This document shows positions 53,175 to 62,300 of a stretch of DNA of 64,000 bases, one piece after another. A program made the translations under genes and the position numbers. The stretch comes from Roseomonas sp. KE2513 (GTDB lineage Bacteria; Pseudomonadota; Alphaproteobacteria; Acetobacterales; Acetobacteraceae). The stretch is from assembly GCF_016107305.1 (NCBI RefSeq), contig NZ_RCVR01000018.1, forward strand, positions 1 through 64,000, in the 5' to 3' direction. How positions within the stretch are numbered: position 1 is the first letter of the stretch; every line of letters begins with the position of its first letter. The notes beneath the pieces are model-generated. The model had not been told where the DNA came from. It was given only the letters and a program-made list of their open reading frames with translations, and did no database searches.

Positions 53175-53558
53175 ATGACCACGATGATCACGAGGCCGCT
53201 GACCGTGGCCGCCGCAGCGGCTGCACTTCTGTTCCTGACCGACGCGCCGGGGCACGCGCAGCAAGGCCCGACACCCGGCACTGCGCCACAGCAGGCGGCC
53301 AGGCCCGGCGCTTCGGCCGCCCAGGGGGCAACGGCGACCGGCACGGTCCAGAAGGTGGACACGGCCGGCCGGACGCTGGGCCTCGCGCACGGGCCCATCC
53401 CGGCGATCGGCTGGCCGGCGATGACGATGGAGTTCCCGGTGGCCACAGGCGTGGACCTGTCGGGGCTGGCGCCCGGCCGGCAGGTGGAGTTCACGCTCGC
53501 GCCGCGGCCCGGGGCGGGTGGTGGCTATGTCGTCACCCGCGTGGCCCCGAAGGGCTGA
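53175..53558 (+). CDS. cusF: CusF-like periplasmic copper chaperone
   Basis: ATG 53175 follows AAGGAGCGAGG. The 127-aa protein has a signal peptide (PLTVAAAAAALLFLTDAPGHA), an Ala/Gln linker and a CusF OB-fold. The Cu(I) ligands are recognisable: His in LAHGPIPAIGW, Trp in GWPAMTMEF and its two Met. CusF hands Cu(I) to CusB. It lies downstream of the kinase rather than beside cusB, and not in overlap with it. Confidence 0.85.
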   Translation: MTTMITRPLTVAAAAAALLFLTDAPGHAQQGPTPGTAPQQAARPGASAAQGATATGTVQKVDTAGRTLGLAHGPIPAIGWPAMTMEFPVATGVDLSGLAPGRQVEFTLAPRPGAGGGYVVTRVAPKG

Positions 53559-53666
53559 GCGGCCGTTGCGGTCACCGCCGCCGCGGTGCTCGCGCCCGTG
53601 GGTGCCGCGGCGGCGTGGGCGCGGCCCGGCGGTCGCCGTGCGCTTTCCCCGACGGAGGAGTGGTCC

Positions 53667-54089
53667 ATGTCCAACCTCTACGACGGCCGCCGCGCATCCA
53701 CCGGGATGCTGCGCCATATCCGAATCTGCCTCGAATGCCATCGCGCCTGCCTCCGCGCGGCGGTGGCCTGCCTCGGGCACGGTGGCGCGTGGGCGACCAC
53801 GCCGCTAGCCCGAACGATTCTCGATTGCTCGCAGGTCTGCCTGATCACGGCCGACCTCATGGGGCGCATGCCGTCATTGCAAGCCGGGCTACGCCAGGCC
53901 TGCATAGCGGCGTGCGAAGAATGCGCCGGGCATTGCGAGCACATGGTGGGCGAGGTGCCCGGAATGCGGGGCTGCGCGGAAGCCTGCCGCCGCTGCGCCG
54001 ACGCTTGCCGCAAGGCGGCGGTTGGCTGGAGCCGAACCGGCGCTGGCGCCGGCGGCAGCGGCGGACGGCGCCGTCTTGCCCACATGTGA
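53667..54089 (+). CDS. Cytosolic Cys-rich copper-storage protein (Csp/DUF326), copy 2
   Basis: ATG 53667 follows GGAGGAG. The 140-aa protein has 14 Cys in the four-helix pattern (RICLECHRACLRAAVAC, DCSQVC, ACIAACEECAGHC, CAEACRRCADAC) and no signal peptide. Its helices match the copy at 8.5 kb in Cys count, but the C-terminal tail is Gly/Arg-rich and longer. It should store Cu(I) in the cytosol. An upstream-extended frame lacks a ribosome-binding site and is not used. Confidence 0.85.
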   Translation: MSNLYDGRRASTGMLRHIRICLECHRACLRAAVACLGHGGAWATTPLARTILDCSQVCLITADLMGRMPSLQAGLRQACIAACEECAGHCEHMVGEVPGMRGCAEACRRCADACRKAAVGWSRTGAGAGGSGGRRRLAHM

Positions 54090-54098
54090 GATACGGTG

Positions 54099-54371
54099 AT
54101 GCACCGATCGATCGTCAAATCGAAGTACCTCGTGGGACTGGCGCTCTCCGAGGGCATACCGCGGCGATCCGCCAAGGCGGCGGTGATCGTCGGCTCGATC
54201 CTGAACCTCATCAACCAGGGCGAGGCCCTGTTCGGCGAGGCCGAGCTGAACATGCCGAAGGCGCTGCTGACGTTCGTCGTTCCCTACTGCGTTACGACCT
54301 ACGGTGCCGTCAGCGTTCAGCTGGACCGCAGCCGTGCGCCCGATTGCGACGGCAGCGCCGATCCTCGATGA
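54099..54371 (+). CDS. NrtS-like small membrane transporter
   Basis: The 90-aa protein has two membrane segments (AAVIVGSILNLINQGEALFG and PKALLTFVVPYCVTTYGAVS), the pattern of NrtS nitrate/nitrite transporters. ATG 54099 or the GTG three bases before may start it. It lies 9 bases after the copper-storage gene, so probably in the same transcript. A link to nitrate here is unexplained, and the family assignment is from memory of the NLINQG and PYCVxTYGA motifs. Confidence 0.65.
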   Translation: MHRSIVKSKYLVGLALSEGIPRRSAKAAVIVGSILNLINQGEALFGEAELNMPKALLTFVVPYCVTTYGAVSVQLDRSRAPDCDGSADPR

Positions 54372-54711
54372 CCTCCAGCGCGGAGGACGCATCCTGGGAG
54401 CACGCGGCGCGTCCCGTTGCGCTTTTGGAGGAGGTGGTGGCCTTACCCTCCGGATCAGGGCGATGCGGATGCGGCAAAGCCACGATAGGGCGACCGCACC
54501 AGGGAAGGGCCAGGGGAAGCGGCTGCACTCGGGCAGCCCCTCGCGACGGCGATGAACCGGGATCGCAGATCGGCCGGCGTGGCTTCAAGTGCCTGCTCCT
54601 CGTGCTCCTCGGCACGGATTCCATAGGGCTCCTGCAGGCAGGTGATGCCGAGGACGTGAAACCGTGAGCGGCCGGTTTCCCGCCGCTCTTCAGCGCAATG
54701 AGAGATGTTTG
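54372..54711. other. Spacer without supported gene
   Basis: 340 bases. A minus-strand frame contains FHVLGITCLQEPYGIRAEEH, which looks protein-like but is short and has no start signal; it may be a gene fragment. Confidence 0.3.
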
Positions 54712-55011
54712 ATGAAGCGCACGAACACGCCGCCCGAGCGAGACGCGGCGCATAACAAAAGGCCAGAGGCAGCATTCGGCCGTGGGTTCCGCAGATGGGT
54801 ACCCGTCCTCCTGGTGGTTGCGGTCATCCTCTTCCTGCTGGGTACGGGCCTGTTCCCCGGTAGCGGCTCACCTGGGGGGACGTTCTCGTGGGGTTGGACC
54901 CTGCTGATCCTGCTTGTGCTTCTGCCTTGCATGCTGATGCCGTTCATGATGAGGCGGCACCGCGGCGGCGATGCGGAACGTGACCGGAAGGACGACGGGC
55001 ATGGCTCCTAA
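54712..55011 (+). CDS. Small two-segment membrane protein
   Basis: ATG 54712 gives 99 aa with a charged N-terminus, a first membrane segment (VPVLLVVAVILFLLGTG), a Gly/Ser loop and a second segment (LLILLVLLPCMLMPFMM) ending with basic and His-containing residues. The LLPCMLMPFMM end, with one Cys and four Met, recalls DUF2933-type small membrane proteins of metal operons and distantly the LPCxxMC proteins. Function unknown. Confidence 0.55.
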   Translation: MKRTNTPPERDAAHNKRPEAAFGRGFRRWVPVLLVVAVILFLLGTGLFPGSGSPGGTFSWGWTLLILLVLLPCMLMPFMMRRHRGGDAERDRKDDGHGS

Positions 55012-55567
55012 TCGGAAAGCATTGGATGGCTGAGGTGTTCTTTTGAATTGTGCAACCGACCTGCGCGGCACAGCAGCGGAGCCGTCTGCTGTGCCGCGCT
55101 ATGCCGGCCTGACGCAGCTTCGGCTGCCTTTCATGCTTCGCTCTCTGGAAACGGCACCTCCACTGCGCGCGTGGCGGAGCGGTGGGCCTACGCAGACCGA
55201 GCCTGGAGTTGACCCAACAGCGGCACCGCCGCCACGCAATGGGCGAGGAGAAGCGCTGTCGAGCGCGCGGCAGCCGTTCCGAGGCGCGGCGGATCCGCAG
55301 CGAGCGAACGGATCTCCTCCCGACCTGGGTCAGCGGCAGCGGACTCTGGACAGCCTCTCTGCGCGGCGAGATGCACGTCGCGCGCGCTGCACCAGGCGGC
55401 CACCGGTGCCTGAGCCGCCGCCCGAACCTGTGCGTGCGTGTACGACTTCCCGTTGCACGGCGCACGGCCGACACCCATCTTCGCATCTTCGCATCTTCGC
55501 ATCTTCGCATCTTCGGAGTCCGCGGTAGCGGGGACGAACGAGATTGATGGACAAAAGGAGGAATCGC
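55012..55567. other. Gene-free stretch before the peroxiredoxin gene
   Basis: 555 bases without a supported gene. Open frames here are Arg/Ser/Pro-rich. It contains the 8-bp repeat array at 55476-55515 and presumably the peroxiredoxin promoter. Confidence 0.4.
55476..55515. repeat. Five perfect 8-bp tandem repeats (CATCTTCG)
   Basis: CATCTTCG occurs five times without a mismatch, ending 53 bases before the peroxiredoxin start codon. Such arrays change length by slippage and could alter promoter spacing. Confidence 0.85.
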
Positions 55568-56203
55568 ATGATTCAGCTTGGCCAGATGGCCCCTGACTTC
55601 GAGGCGGATACGACCCAGGGACGTATCCGCTTCCATGAGTGGCTCGGCAAAAGCTGGGGTGTGCTGTTCAGCCACCCGAAGGATTTCACCCCTGTCTGCA
55701 CAACAGAGCTGGGGGAGACGGCCCGGCTGAAGCCCGAGTTCGATCGACGCGGGGTGAAGGTGATCGGCCTTTCGGTAGACCCGGTCTCCAGACACCAGGA
55801 CTGGGAGGCGGACATCGCCGAGACCCAGGGCTATGCTGTGAATTTCCCGATGGTCGCCGACCCGGATCAGCGCGTCAGCAAGATGTACGGCATGATCCAC
55901 CCGGAGGCCGACCCGGCGGTCACGGTGCGCACCGTCTACGTCATCGACCCGCAGAAGAAAGTACGGCTTGCGCTGATGTACCCGCCCAGCACCGGCCGCA
56001 ACTTCGACGAGATCCTCCGGGTCATCGACAGCCTGCAGTTGACCGACACAGCGAAGGTGGCGACACCGGTGAACTGGCGCCCCGGCGAACGGGCGATCAT
56101 CCCGCCCTCTATCACCGACGAGCAGGCGAGGTCCCTCTTCCCTCAAGGCTGGGAGGCGAAGCGCCCCTATCTGCGTTACGTCGAGATGAAGGAGACCTCC
56201 TGA
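55568..56203 (+). CDS. 1-Cys peroxiredoxin (Prx6 type)
   Basis: ATG 55568 follows AAAGGAGG, giving 211 aa. The peroxidatic Cys is in KDFTPVCTTELGE (about residue 45) and the Prx6 features VKVIGLSVDPVSRHQDW, FPMVADPD and RNFDEILRVIDSLQLTD are present. No second resolving Cys is visible in the normal place, in line with 1-Cys enzymes. It reduces peroxides, which copper would generate. Cytosolic. An 8-base repeat array lies just upstream. Confidence 0.92.
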   Translation: MIQLGQMAPDFEADTTQGRIRFHEWLGKSWGVLFSHPKDFTPVCTTELGETARLKPEFDRRGVKVIGLSVDPVSRHQDWEADIAETQGYAVNFPMVADPDQRVSKMYGMIHPEADPAVTVRTVYVIDPQKKVRLALMYPPSTGRNFDEILRVIDSLQLTDTAKVATPVNWRPGERAIIPPSITDEQARSLFPQGWEAKRPYLRYVEMKETS

Positions 56204-56452
56204 AGTGCTTCGTCGCGCGCGATGCAGTGTGTCGCGCATCGCGCCCCGTGAGCGGCTCCAGGCGGATGCGGGTGCATGCCGCCAGAAGGCTGATTGCTTT
56301 CGGCAAAACCTTCCGGGACCCCCGCGCCCGCAGAGCCGAGCGCGGTCCCGCTGGCGCAACGAGGCGGACCGCCAGCTGGCCAGAGGCGGATGTATGCGGC
56401 TGGGCCGCTCTCGGCCGGGATGAGAGAACCACGCCGTGATGGGAGACCGAGA

Positions 56453-57340
56453 ATGGACGAACATCGTCGCGCTGAGGTGACCGGCTTCTTCCACGAGGAC
56501 ACCAATAGCGTCGCGTATGTCGCCGCCGATCCGGCCACCGGGCGCTGTGCCCTGATCGATCCGGTGCTCGACTTCGACCGGAACGCCCGGGCGACGCGAA
56601 CGGACTTCGCCGACCGCATGCTGGATTTCGTGCGAGGACATGGGCTCGAGGTCGAGTGGATCCTCGATACCCACCCGCACGCCGACCACCTCTCGGCCGC
56701 GCACTACCTCAAGGAACGGCTAGGCTGCGCGCCGATAGCAATCGGAGATCACGTGACGGTCGTTCAAAAGATGTGGAAAACGATCTACAACCTCACCGAC
56801 TTTCCCGCGAACGGATCGCAGTGGGACCGCCTCTTCAAGGACGGCGAGCGCTTTCGTGTGGGAGGGATCGAGGCGGAGGCGATTTTCTCGCCCGGGCACA
56901 CCGCGGCTTCGGTGACCTACCGGATCGGTGACGCTGCGTTCGTGCACGACACGCTTTTCATGCCGGACTCGGGCACGGCGCGGGCCGACTTCCCAGGCGG
57001 CGACGCGCGCGCACTTTGGCGCTCGATCCGACGCCTCCTGGCAATGCCGCCGGAGACGCGGCTCTTCACCGGGCACGACTACATGCCTGGCGGTCGGGAG
57101 GCCAGGTGGTTGTCCAGCGTCGCCGAACAGCGCGAGCGCAACATCCATGTCCGCGACGGCATCTCGGAGGAGGCGTTTGTCCGGAAGCGCGAAGCGCGGG
57201 ACGCCGGGCTGCCGCTGCCGGCGCTCATGCTGGAGGCGCTGCAGGTGAACATCCGGGGCGGTCGGCTGCCTGAGCCGGAGGCGAACGGCTCCTCGTACCT
57301 AAAGATCCCGCTCAACCTCCTCCCGCTCCGCCGGGCGTAG
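56453..57340 (+). CDS. MBL-fold hydrolase, persulfide-dioxygenase-like
   Basis: ATG 56453 gives 295 aa. The metal site is clear: THPHADHLSAAHYL (HxHxDH), the His in SPGHTAASV, the Asp in FVHDTLFMPDSG and the His in FTGHDYMPGG. The order and the DSGTARADFPGGDA motif fit the ETHE1/Blh group that oxidises glutathione persulfide or related sulfane sulfur. No rhodanese or BigR-type regulator is adjacent. It could handle sulfide or thiol stress along with metals. Confidence 0.88.
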   Translation: MDEHRRAEVTGFFHEDTNSVAYVAADPATGRCALIDPVLDFDRNARATRTDFADRMLDFVRGHGLEVEWILDTHPHADHLSAAHYLKERLGCAPIAIGDHVTVVQKMWKTIYNLTDFPANGSQWDRLFKDGERFRVGGIEAEAIFSPGHTAASVTYRIGDAAFVHDTLFMPDSGTARADFPGGDARALWRSIRRLLAMPPETRLFTGHDYMPGGREARWLSSVAEQRERNIHVRDGISEEAFVRKREARDAGLPLPALMLEALQVNIRGGRLPEPEANGSSYLKIPLNLLPLRRA

Positions 57341-57344
57341 ATCC

Positions 57345-57491
57345 GTGACGGAAGTGGACCAGCGGGCGAGGGCGCCGGGCACCGGCGAGGACATCTGCCC
57401 CGAGTGCCACGGCACCAGCCGGGTCCGGGGCGAAACCTGCGTGAACTGCGGCGGGACTGGCAAGGTCATCAGGGGCATTGCGAGCGGCTGA
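57345..57491 (+). CDS. 48-aa DnaJ-type zinc-finger microprotein
   Basis: GTG 57345, four bases after the MBL stop, gives a 48-aa product with two CxxCxG motifs: CPECHGTSRVRGETCVNCGG followed by TGK. That is one DnaJ-type zinc-binding unit with nothing else. Short proteins of this sort exist as stand-alone genes in related bacteria; their role is unknown. It is probably co-translated with the MBL gene. The open frame, motif and spacing support it; there is no clear ribosome-binding site. Confidence 0.6.
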   Translation: MTEVDQRARAPGTGEDICPECHGTSRVRGETCVNCGGTGKVIRGIASG

Positions 57492-57504
57492 CACGGGTCC
57501 GCCA

Positions 57505-58209
57505 ATGTCTGGCCGATGGAGGGCTCTGAGGGCGCTGGCGCGGAGCAAGGCCTTGAGCACCTATGAGCGCTGGATCCCGCCGCGCCTGACCGACTGGACG
57601 ATGCGCGCCGAGGATCTTGCGTCCTACCGCCGACGGCTGGTGTGGCCCGCGCGAGGGCGGGTGCTCGAGGTCGGCGCCGGCTCGGGGCTGAACCTGCCAC
57701 TCTACGGCCCCGGTGTCGAGCTGGTGATCGGCCTCGACCCCTCGGCGGAGCTGCTGCGCCGCGCACTTGGCGGCGGCCGAGGCGATCCCGCTCGCGGAGC
57801 GCAGTGTGGACGCCATCGTGATGGCCTGGACGCTCTGCAGCCTGGGCGACGCCCGTGCCGGCCTCGGCGGAACGCGCCGGGTGCTCCGGCCTGAGGGGGA
57901 GCGCCTCTTCGTCGAGCACGGGCTGGCGCCGGAGCCGGGGGCCACCGCCAGGCAGCGTCGCCTGGACCCCCTATGGGCCCGGGACAGCTGCCACTTCGAC
58001 AATCCCGTGGGCGACATGCTGCGCGTGGCCGGGTTCGCGTGATATATTTCCGCTCCGAATACCTCGGCAAGGGACCGAAGCCGATGACCTTCATGTATGA
58101 GGGGCAGGCGCGACCGGCGGCGGATGCCAGTCCATGGGTGAGCGGGACGCCGGATGGCGGGCCCTCCGCTCTCGATCCGACGCACCGGGGTCATGGCGCC
58201 GTCGCGTGA
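57505..58209 (+). pseudogene. Class I SAM methyltransferase, two frameshifts
   Basis: ATG 57505 opens a UbiE/methyltransferase-11 protein with the SAM motif RVLEVGAGSGLNLPLYG and IGLDPSAELL. At about 57765 the frame shifts to AEAIPLAERSVDAIVMAWTL and LRVAGFA, and near 58040 it shifts again to LGKGPKPMTFMYEGQARP. Restoring two bases would give a normal protein of about 210 aa. As written it is broken, unless these are sequencing errors. Confidence 0.7.
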
Positions 58210-58703
58210 CGTCCGTGCACCGCCCCCCCGATCGGCGCCATGCTCCCGCCCGGCCGCTTGGTCCCCTCCGCCGCCTCCTCGAGGCGCCCGCGGCGAACGT
58301 GGCGGTCTTCGCCTTCCTGCTGAACTATCCCTGGGAGTTTCTGCAAGTGCCGCTGTTCCGCGGCATGCCCGAGGCGTCGCACTGGGATGCCATCAAGGTC
58401 TGCACGAGCGCTACCCTCGGCGACGCCGTCATCGCGGTGGTGGCCTTCTGGGGCATCGCCGCGGTGGCTGGGACAGGGCGCTGGATCTTCGCCCCCAGCA
58501 CCGGGCAGCTTGCGGGTTTCATCGGCATCGGCGTCGCGATCACGGCGGTGCTGGAGTGGCTGGCAACGGGCCCGCTCGGGCGGTGGACGTACGCTGAGGC
58601 CATGCCGATCGTCCCGCTGCTCGGGGTCGGGCTCTCGCCGGTGCTGCAGTGGGTCCTGCTGCCGCCGCTCGTGGCGTGGTTCGTCCGGCGGCAGCTGACG
58701 TGA
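58206..58703 (+). CDS. Four-TM hypothetical membrane protein
   Basis: GTG 58206 is a possible start (165 aa); a longer frame begins at 58134. Four hydrophobic segments are visible (VAVFAFLLNYPWEFLQVPLF, DAVIAVVAFWGIAAVAG, LAGFIGIGVAITAVLEWLA, LSPVLQWVLLPPLVAWFV). The NYPWEFLQVPLF and CTSATLGDAV segments look conserved, but I recognise no named family. It is followed with a 4-base GTGA overlap by the Met-rich gene. Function unknown. Confidence 0.6.
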   Translation: MTSVHRPPDRRHAPARPLGPLRRLLEAPAANVAVFAFLLNYPWEFLQVPLFRGMPEASHWDAIKVCTSATLGDAVIAVVAFWGIAAVAGTGRWIFAPSTGQLAGFIGIGVAITAVLEWLATGPLGRWTYAEAMPIVPLLGVGLSPVLQWVLLPPLVAWFVRRQLT

Positions 58704-59113
58704 CGCGGGTCGGAAGCGGGAGCGGCGATCCCGCTGCCCGCGTTCGGGACAAGCATGATGCCTGCGCCCCGGCCTTCAAGCCGGTGGGAGCCTCATCCGC
58801 TCCCACGTCCGCCGAACTGCCCGTCCAGCCCGCGGGCCGCTCGACGGCGCAGCCTTCCAGCGCCACGGGGCGGATGGACAGCATGCAGGGCATGGACCAC
58901 TCCAACATGCCCGGGATGAACCACGAGAACATGCAGGGAATGTCCGGCATGCAGGGCCACAACATGTCCGGCATGAACATGCAGGACATGATGGCGCACT
59001 GTCGCCAGATGCAGGCCGACGCCAGCGCCGGGCGAACGATTCCGCAGGACATGCAGGCGATGATGGCGCACTGCAATCAGATGAGCGGCTCCTCGGGTGC
59101 GCGGACCCGCTGA
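58700..59113 (+). CDS. Met-rich MDHSNMPGM protein lacking a signal peptide
   Basis: GTG 58700 overlaps the previous stop as GTGA and gives 137 aa. From about residue 38 it matches the lipoprotein at 25.4 kb (ELPVQPAGRSTAQPSS, MQGMDHSNMPGM) and continues with MNHENMQGMSGMQGHNMSGM and two MMAHCxQM blocks. The N-terminal 35 residues are charged, without the hydrophobic lipoprotein signal of the paralogue, so export is doubtful. The Met/Cys/His blocks strongly suggest Cu(I) binding. Either an N-terminal change moved it to the cytosol or the signal was lost. Confidence 0.65.
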   Translation: MTRVGSGSGDPAARVRDKHDACAPAFKPVGASSAPTSAELPVQPAGRSTAQPSSATGRMDSMQGMDHSNMPGMNHENMQGMSGMQGHNMSGMNMQDMMAHCRQMQADASAGRTIPQDMQAMMAHCNQMSGSSGARTR

Positions 59114-59150
59114 ACCGGAGAGGGGCGGCGGTCGATGAGGCCGCTCGCCA

Positions 59151-59170
59151 CCCTGGGTAGAAGCCCAGGG
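59151..59170. terminator. Hairpin between convergent genes
   Basis: CCCTGGG (59151-59157) pairs with CCCAGGG (59164-59170). It lies between the Met-rich gene and the converging copper ATPase. Confidence 0.5.
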
Positions 59171-59204
59171 CGACCATGTCTGTAGCCATGGTCACGCGAT
59201 GGCC

Positions 59205-61607
59205 TCAGAGCCGGAGGGCTCGCAGCCGCAGGGCGTTGCCGATGACCGAGACCGAACTCAGTGCCATCGCCAGTGCTGCGACGATCGGACTGAGCAGGAT
59301 CCCGAGGACCGGGTAGAGCACGCCAGCGGCGAGCGGCACACCGAGCATGTTGTAGACGAAAGCGAGGAACAGGTTCTGCCGGATGTTGCGCATGGTCGCC
59401 CGGCTTAAGGTCTGCGCACGCGCGATTCCGGCAAGGTCGCCCTTCACCAGCGTCACGGCCGCGCTCTGCATCGCGACGTCCGTCCCGGTGCCCATAGCGA
59501 TGCCGACGTCGGCCTCGGCCAGGGCCGGGGCGTCGTTGACGCCGTCACCAGCCATGGCGACGACCTTTCCCTGGGCCCGCAGCTCGCGGACGATACGGTG
59601 CTTGTCCTCGGGCAGGACGTCGCCCTCGAACTCCTCGATACCGAGCCTGCGGGCCACCGCCTCCGCCGTCGTGCGGTTGTCGCCCGTCAGCATGACGATG
59701 TGGATGCCGCTGGCGCGTAGGCTCTCCAGCGCTGCGGGCGTGCTCTGCTTGACGGGGTCGGCCACGGCGATGACGCCGCCCGGCCTGCCGTCCATGGCCA
59801 GGAAGAGCGCCGTTCCCCCCTCGCGGCGGAGCTCGTCCGCTCTGGCCGCGAGGGCGCCCAGTTCCACCCCGAGCTCCTGCATCAGCCGCGCGTTGCCCAG
59901 TGCGACTTGGCGCCCCTCCACCGTGCCGGTCACGCCCTTACCGGTGACAGAGGCGAAGTCGGCCGGTTCTCCGAAGGCCATGCCGCGTTCCTTGGCTGCC
60001 GCCACGACCGCGGCGGCCAGCGGGTGCTCGCTGGACCGCTCCAGGCTGGCGGCCAGCGGCAGCACCTCGGCCTCGGTCAGACCCGGCGCCGGGACCACGG
60101 CCACGACCTTGGGCTTGCCTTCCGTCAGGGTGCCGGTCTTGTCCACGACCAGGGTATCGACCTTCTCCATGTGCTCGAGCGCCTCGGCCGACTTAATGAG
60201 CACGCCCGCGGACGCGCCCTTGCCGACGCCAACCATGATCGACATCGGGGTCGCGAGCCCGAGCGCGCAGGGGCAGGCGATGATGAGCACCGAGACGGCG
60301 GCGATCAGCCCGTAGGAGAGCGCCGGGGACGGTCCCCAGGCGGCCCAGGCGACGAAGGCCAGCACCGCGACCGCGATGACCCCGGGGACGAAGTAGCCGG
60401 ACACCGTATCGGCCATCCGCTGGATGGGGGCTCGGCTGCGCTGGGCGTCGGCGACCATGGCCACGATGCGCGACAGCATGGTGTCGGAGCCGACCTTGTC
60501 CGCCCGCATCACCAGCGACCCAGTGCCGTTCACCGTGCCGCCGATGACCTTGGAACCGGACTGCTTCTCGACCGGCAAGGATTCGCCGGTGACCATGGAC
60601 TCATCCACGGCGCCGCCGCCCTCCAGCACCTCCCCGTCCACCGGCACACTCTCGCCAGGACGCACCCGCAGCCGGTCACCGGCCTGGACGTCCGCCAGGG
60701 GGACCTCCTCGTCCTCCCCGTCATCCTTGAGGCGCCGTGCGGTCTTCGGTGCCATGTTGAGCAGGGCGCGGATGGCGCCGCCGGTCTGCTCGCGGGCTCG
60801 CAGTTCCAGCACCTGCCCGAGCAGGACGAGCACGGTGATGACGGCGGCCGCCTCGAAGTAGACGGCGACCGTTCCGTCCATCCCGCGGAAGCCCTCCGGG
60901 AAGGCCCCGGGGGCGAAGGTCGCCACCAGGCTGTAGAGGTAGGCGGCGCCCGTCCCGAGGGCGATCAGGGTGAACATGTTCAGGCTGCGGTTCACCACCG
61001 ACTGCCAGCCGCGGACGAAGAACGGCCAGCCCGCCCAGAGCACGACGGGCGTACCCAGCAGGAACTGGACCCAGACCGACGTCCGAGGCGGCACCAACTC
61101 GTGCAGGCCCAGCCCGGGAATGTGAGCCCCCATCTCCAGGATCACTACAGGAAGCGCGAGGGCCAAGCCAATCCAGAACCGGCGGGTCATGTCGGCTAGT
61201 TCGTGGTTAGGGGCGGCCTCGGCGGTCACCTCCAGCGGCTCCAGCGCCATGCCGCAGATGGGGCAGTTGCCGGGGCCTTCCTGCCGGATCTCCGGGTGCA
61301 TGGGGCAGGTGTAGATGGCGCCCTTCCGAGGGGCGGGGGCCGGTGCCGCGGCGGCATCTTTCAGCTTGAGGTACTTTTCGGGATCGGCCTGGAACTTCGT
61401 CCGGCAACCGGCCGAGCAGAAATGGAAGGTCGTCCCGGCATGCTCCAGGCGATGCTTGGAGGTGGCCGGATCGACCTTCATCCCACAGACCGGGTCGGTG
61501 ACCAGCCCCGGGTCTGCGGCCGGGCCGGGACCATGATGGTGGTGGTCGTGGCCGCAGCGCGGTCCGTCTTGGTGCGGATGCCCGTGACTGGTGTGGTGAC
61601 CGCTCAT
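59205..61607 (-). CDS. Copper P1B-type ATPase with YHS and HMBD domains
   Basis: The 800-aa pump has a His-rich start ([21 protein letters not shown]), a YHS domain ([30 protein letters not shown]) and a heavy-metal-binding domain ([22 protein letters not shown]) before the ATPase core. CPC ([12 protein letters not shown]), [16 protein letters not shown] and [10 protein letters not shown] are intact. TM7 [11 protein letters not shown] and TM8 [11 protein letters not shown] give the P1B-1 copper signature. It has no HMA domain. It exports Cu(I) or Ag(I). It is divergent from a cueR gene and has a CueR-type promoter. Confidence 0.94.
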   Translation of the reverse strand: MSGHHTSHGHPHQDGPRCGHDHHHHGPGPAADPGLVTDPVCGMKVDPATSKHRLEHAGTTFHFCSAGCRTKFQADPEKYLKLKDAAAAPAPAPRKGAIYTCPMHPEIRQEGPGNCPICGMALEPLEVTAEAAPNHELADMTRRFWIGLALALPVVILEMGAHIPGLGLHELVPPRTSVWVQFLLGTPVVLWAGWPFFVRGWQSVVNRSLNMFTLIALGTGAAYLYSLVATFAPGAFPEGFRGMDGTVAVYFEAAAVITVLVLLGQVLELRAREQTGGAIRALLNMAPKTARRLKDDGEDEEVPLADVQAGDRLRVRPGESVPVDGEVLEGGGAVDESMVTGESLPVEKQSGSKVIGGTVNGTGSLVMRADKVGSDTMLSRIVAMVADAQRSRAPIQRMADTVSGYFVPGVIAVAVLAFVAWAAWGPSPALSYGLIAAVSVLIIACPCALGLATPMSIMVGVGKGASAGVLIKSAEALEHMEKVDTLVVDKTGTLTEGKPKVVAVVPAPGLTEAEVLPLAASLERSSEHPLAAAVVAAAKERGMAFGEPADFASVTGKGVTGTVEGRQVALGNARLMQELGVELGALAARADELRREGGTALFLAMDGRPGGVIAVADPVKQSTPAALESLRASGIHIVMLTGDNRTTAEAVARRLGIEEFEGDVLPEDKHRIVRELRAQGKVVAMAGDGVNDAPALAEADVGIAMGTGTDVAMQSAAVTLVKGDLAGIARAQTLSRATMRNIRQNLFLAFVYNMLGVPLAAGVLYPVLGILLSPIVAALAMALSSVSVIGNALRLRALRL

Positions 61608-61664
61608 GCTTGCCGCCCCGGTTCGGGCCGCGTGGAGCGGGCCCTCGTTGCTCAGGTGCCCAGA

Positions 61665-61695
61665 AAGGTGGTGTCTCCCATGATGGGAAGGTCAA
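61665..61695 (-). promoter_or_regulatory. CueR-type promoter for the YHS copper ATPase
   Basis: On the minus strand TTGACC (61690-61695) is followed by a 19-base spacer with the dyad CTTCCCAT/ATGGGAGA and then CACCTT (61665-61670). It is almost the same as the element at 33685. It reads toward the ATPase start at 61607. Confidence 0.8.
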
Positions 61696-61738
61696 GGACT
61701 ATCTGTTGCCGAGTTCGCGAGCTCTCGAGTACGCCGCC

Positions 61739-61769
61739 TTTACCTTCCCACTGTGGGAATCCCCATCTT
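61739..61769 (+). promoter_or_regulatory. CueR-type promoter for cueR (autoregulation)
   Basis: TTTACC (61739-61744), a 19-base spacer with TTCCCAC/GTGGGAA, then CATCTT (61764-61769). It faces the cueR ATG at 61812, so CueR probably controls itself. Confidence 0.75.
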
Positions 61770-61811
61770 GGCCGGGACCAGGACGAGCGGTGCCTAGTTG
61801 AGGAGATCTCC

Positions 61812-62300
61812 ATGAACATCGGACAGGCCGCGAAGGCGTCCGGCGTCTCTGCAAAGATGCTGCGGTACTACGAGAGCGTGGGCCTCCTTCCCGCGGCGGG
61901 GCGAACGGAGGCGGGCTACCGCGTCTACTCGGAGCAGGACATCGGCACGCTCCGGTTCGTACGAAGGGCCCGCGACCTCGGCCTTCCGCTGGACCGGATT
62001 AAGCAACTCATCGGTCTCTGGCAAGACGAGGACCGCGCGAGCGCCGACGTGAAGCGCATCGCGACCGAGCACGCGGCCGAACTGCGCGCCAAAATCGTCG
62101 AGCTGACCAGGATGTGCGAGGCGCTGGAGGAAATCGCGGCGGCCTGCCACGGTGATCACCGGCCGGAGTGCCCCATCTTGGACGAAATCGCTGAGGGAGG
62201 CGGGAATTTAGCTGCCTCAAACCTATCGAGAACAGGACAGCGAGCGAGACGCGAAGCGCCGAGTGCTGCAGCGCACCGAGCCAATCAGGGAACCATGTGA
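61812..62300 (+). CDS. cueR: CueR-type copper regulator
   Basis: ATG 61812 follows AGGAG. The 162-aa MerR protein starts NIGQAAKASGVSAKMLRYYE. The Cu(I)-binding loop ACHGDHRPECPILDE has the C-x7-C pair of CueR. The N-terminal half closely resembles the regulator at 36.4 kb, so both may read the same operators. The C-terminal 40 residues go beyond a normal CueR and may come from rearranged sequence. It is divergent from the YHS ATPase. Confidence 0.9.
   Translation: MNIGQAAKASGVSAKMLRYYESVGLLPAAGRTEAGYRVYSEQDIGTLRFVRRARDLGLPLDRIKQLIGLWQDEDRASADVKRIATEHAAELRAKIVELTRMCEALEEIAAACHGDHRPECPILDEIAEGGGNLAASNLSRTGQRARREAPSAAAHRANQGTM

Noticed and set aside
55476-55515. 8-bp tandem array as CRISPR or origin iterons
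   Set aside because: Units are too short and contiguous for CRISPR, and no rep gene or AT-rich stretch is near.
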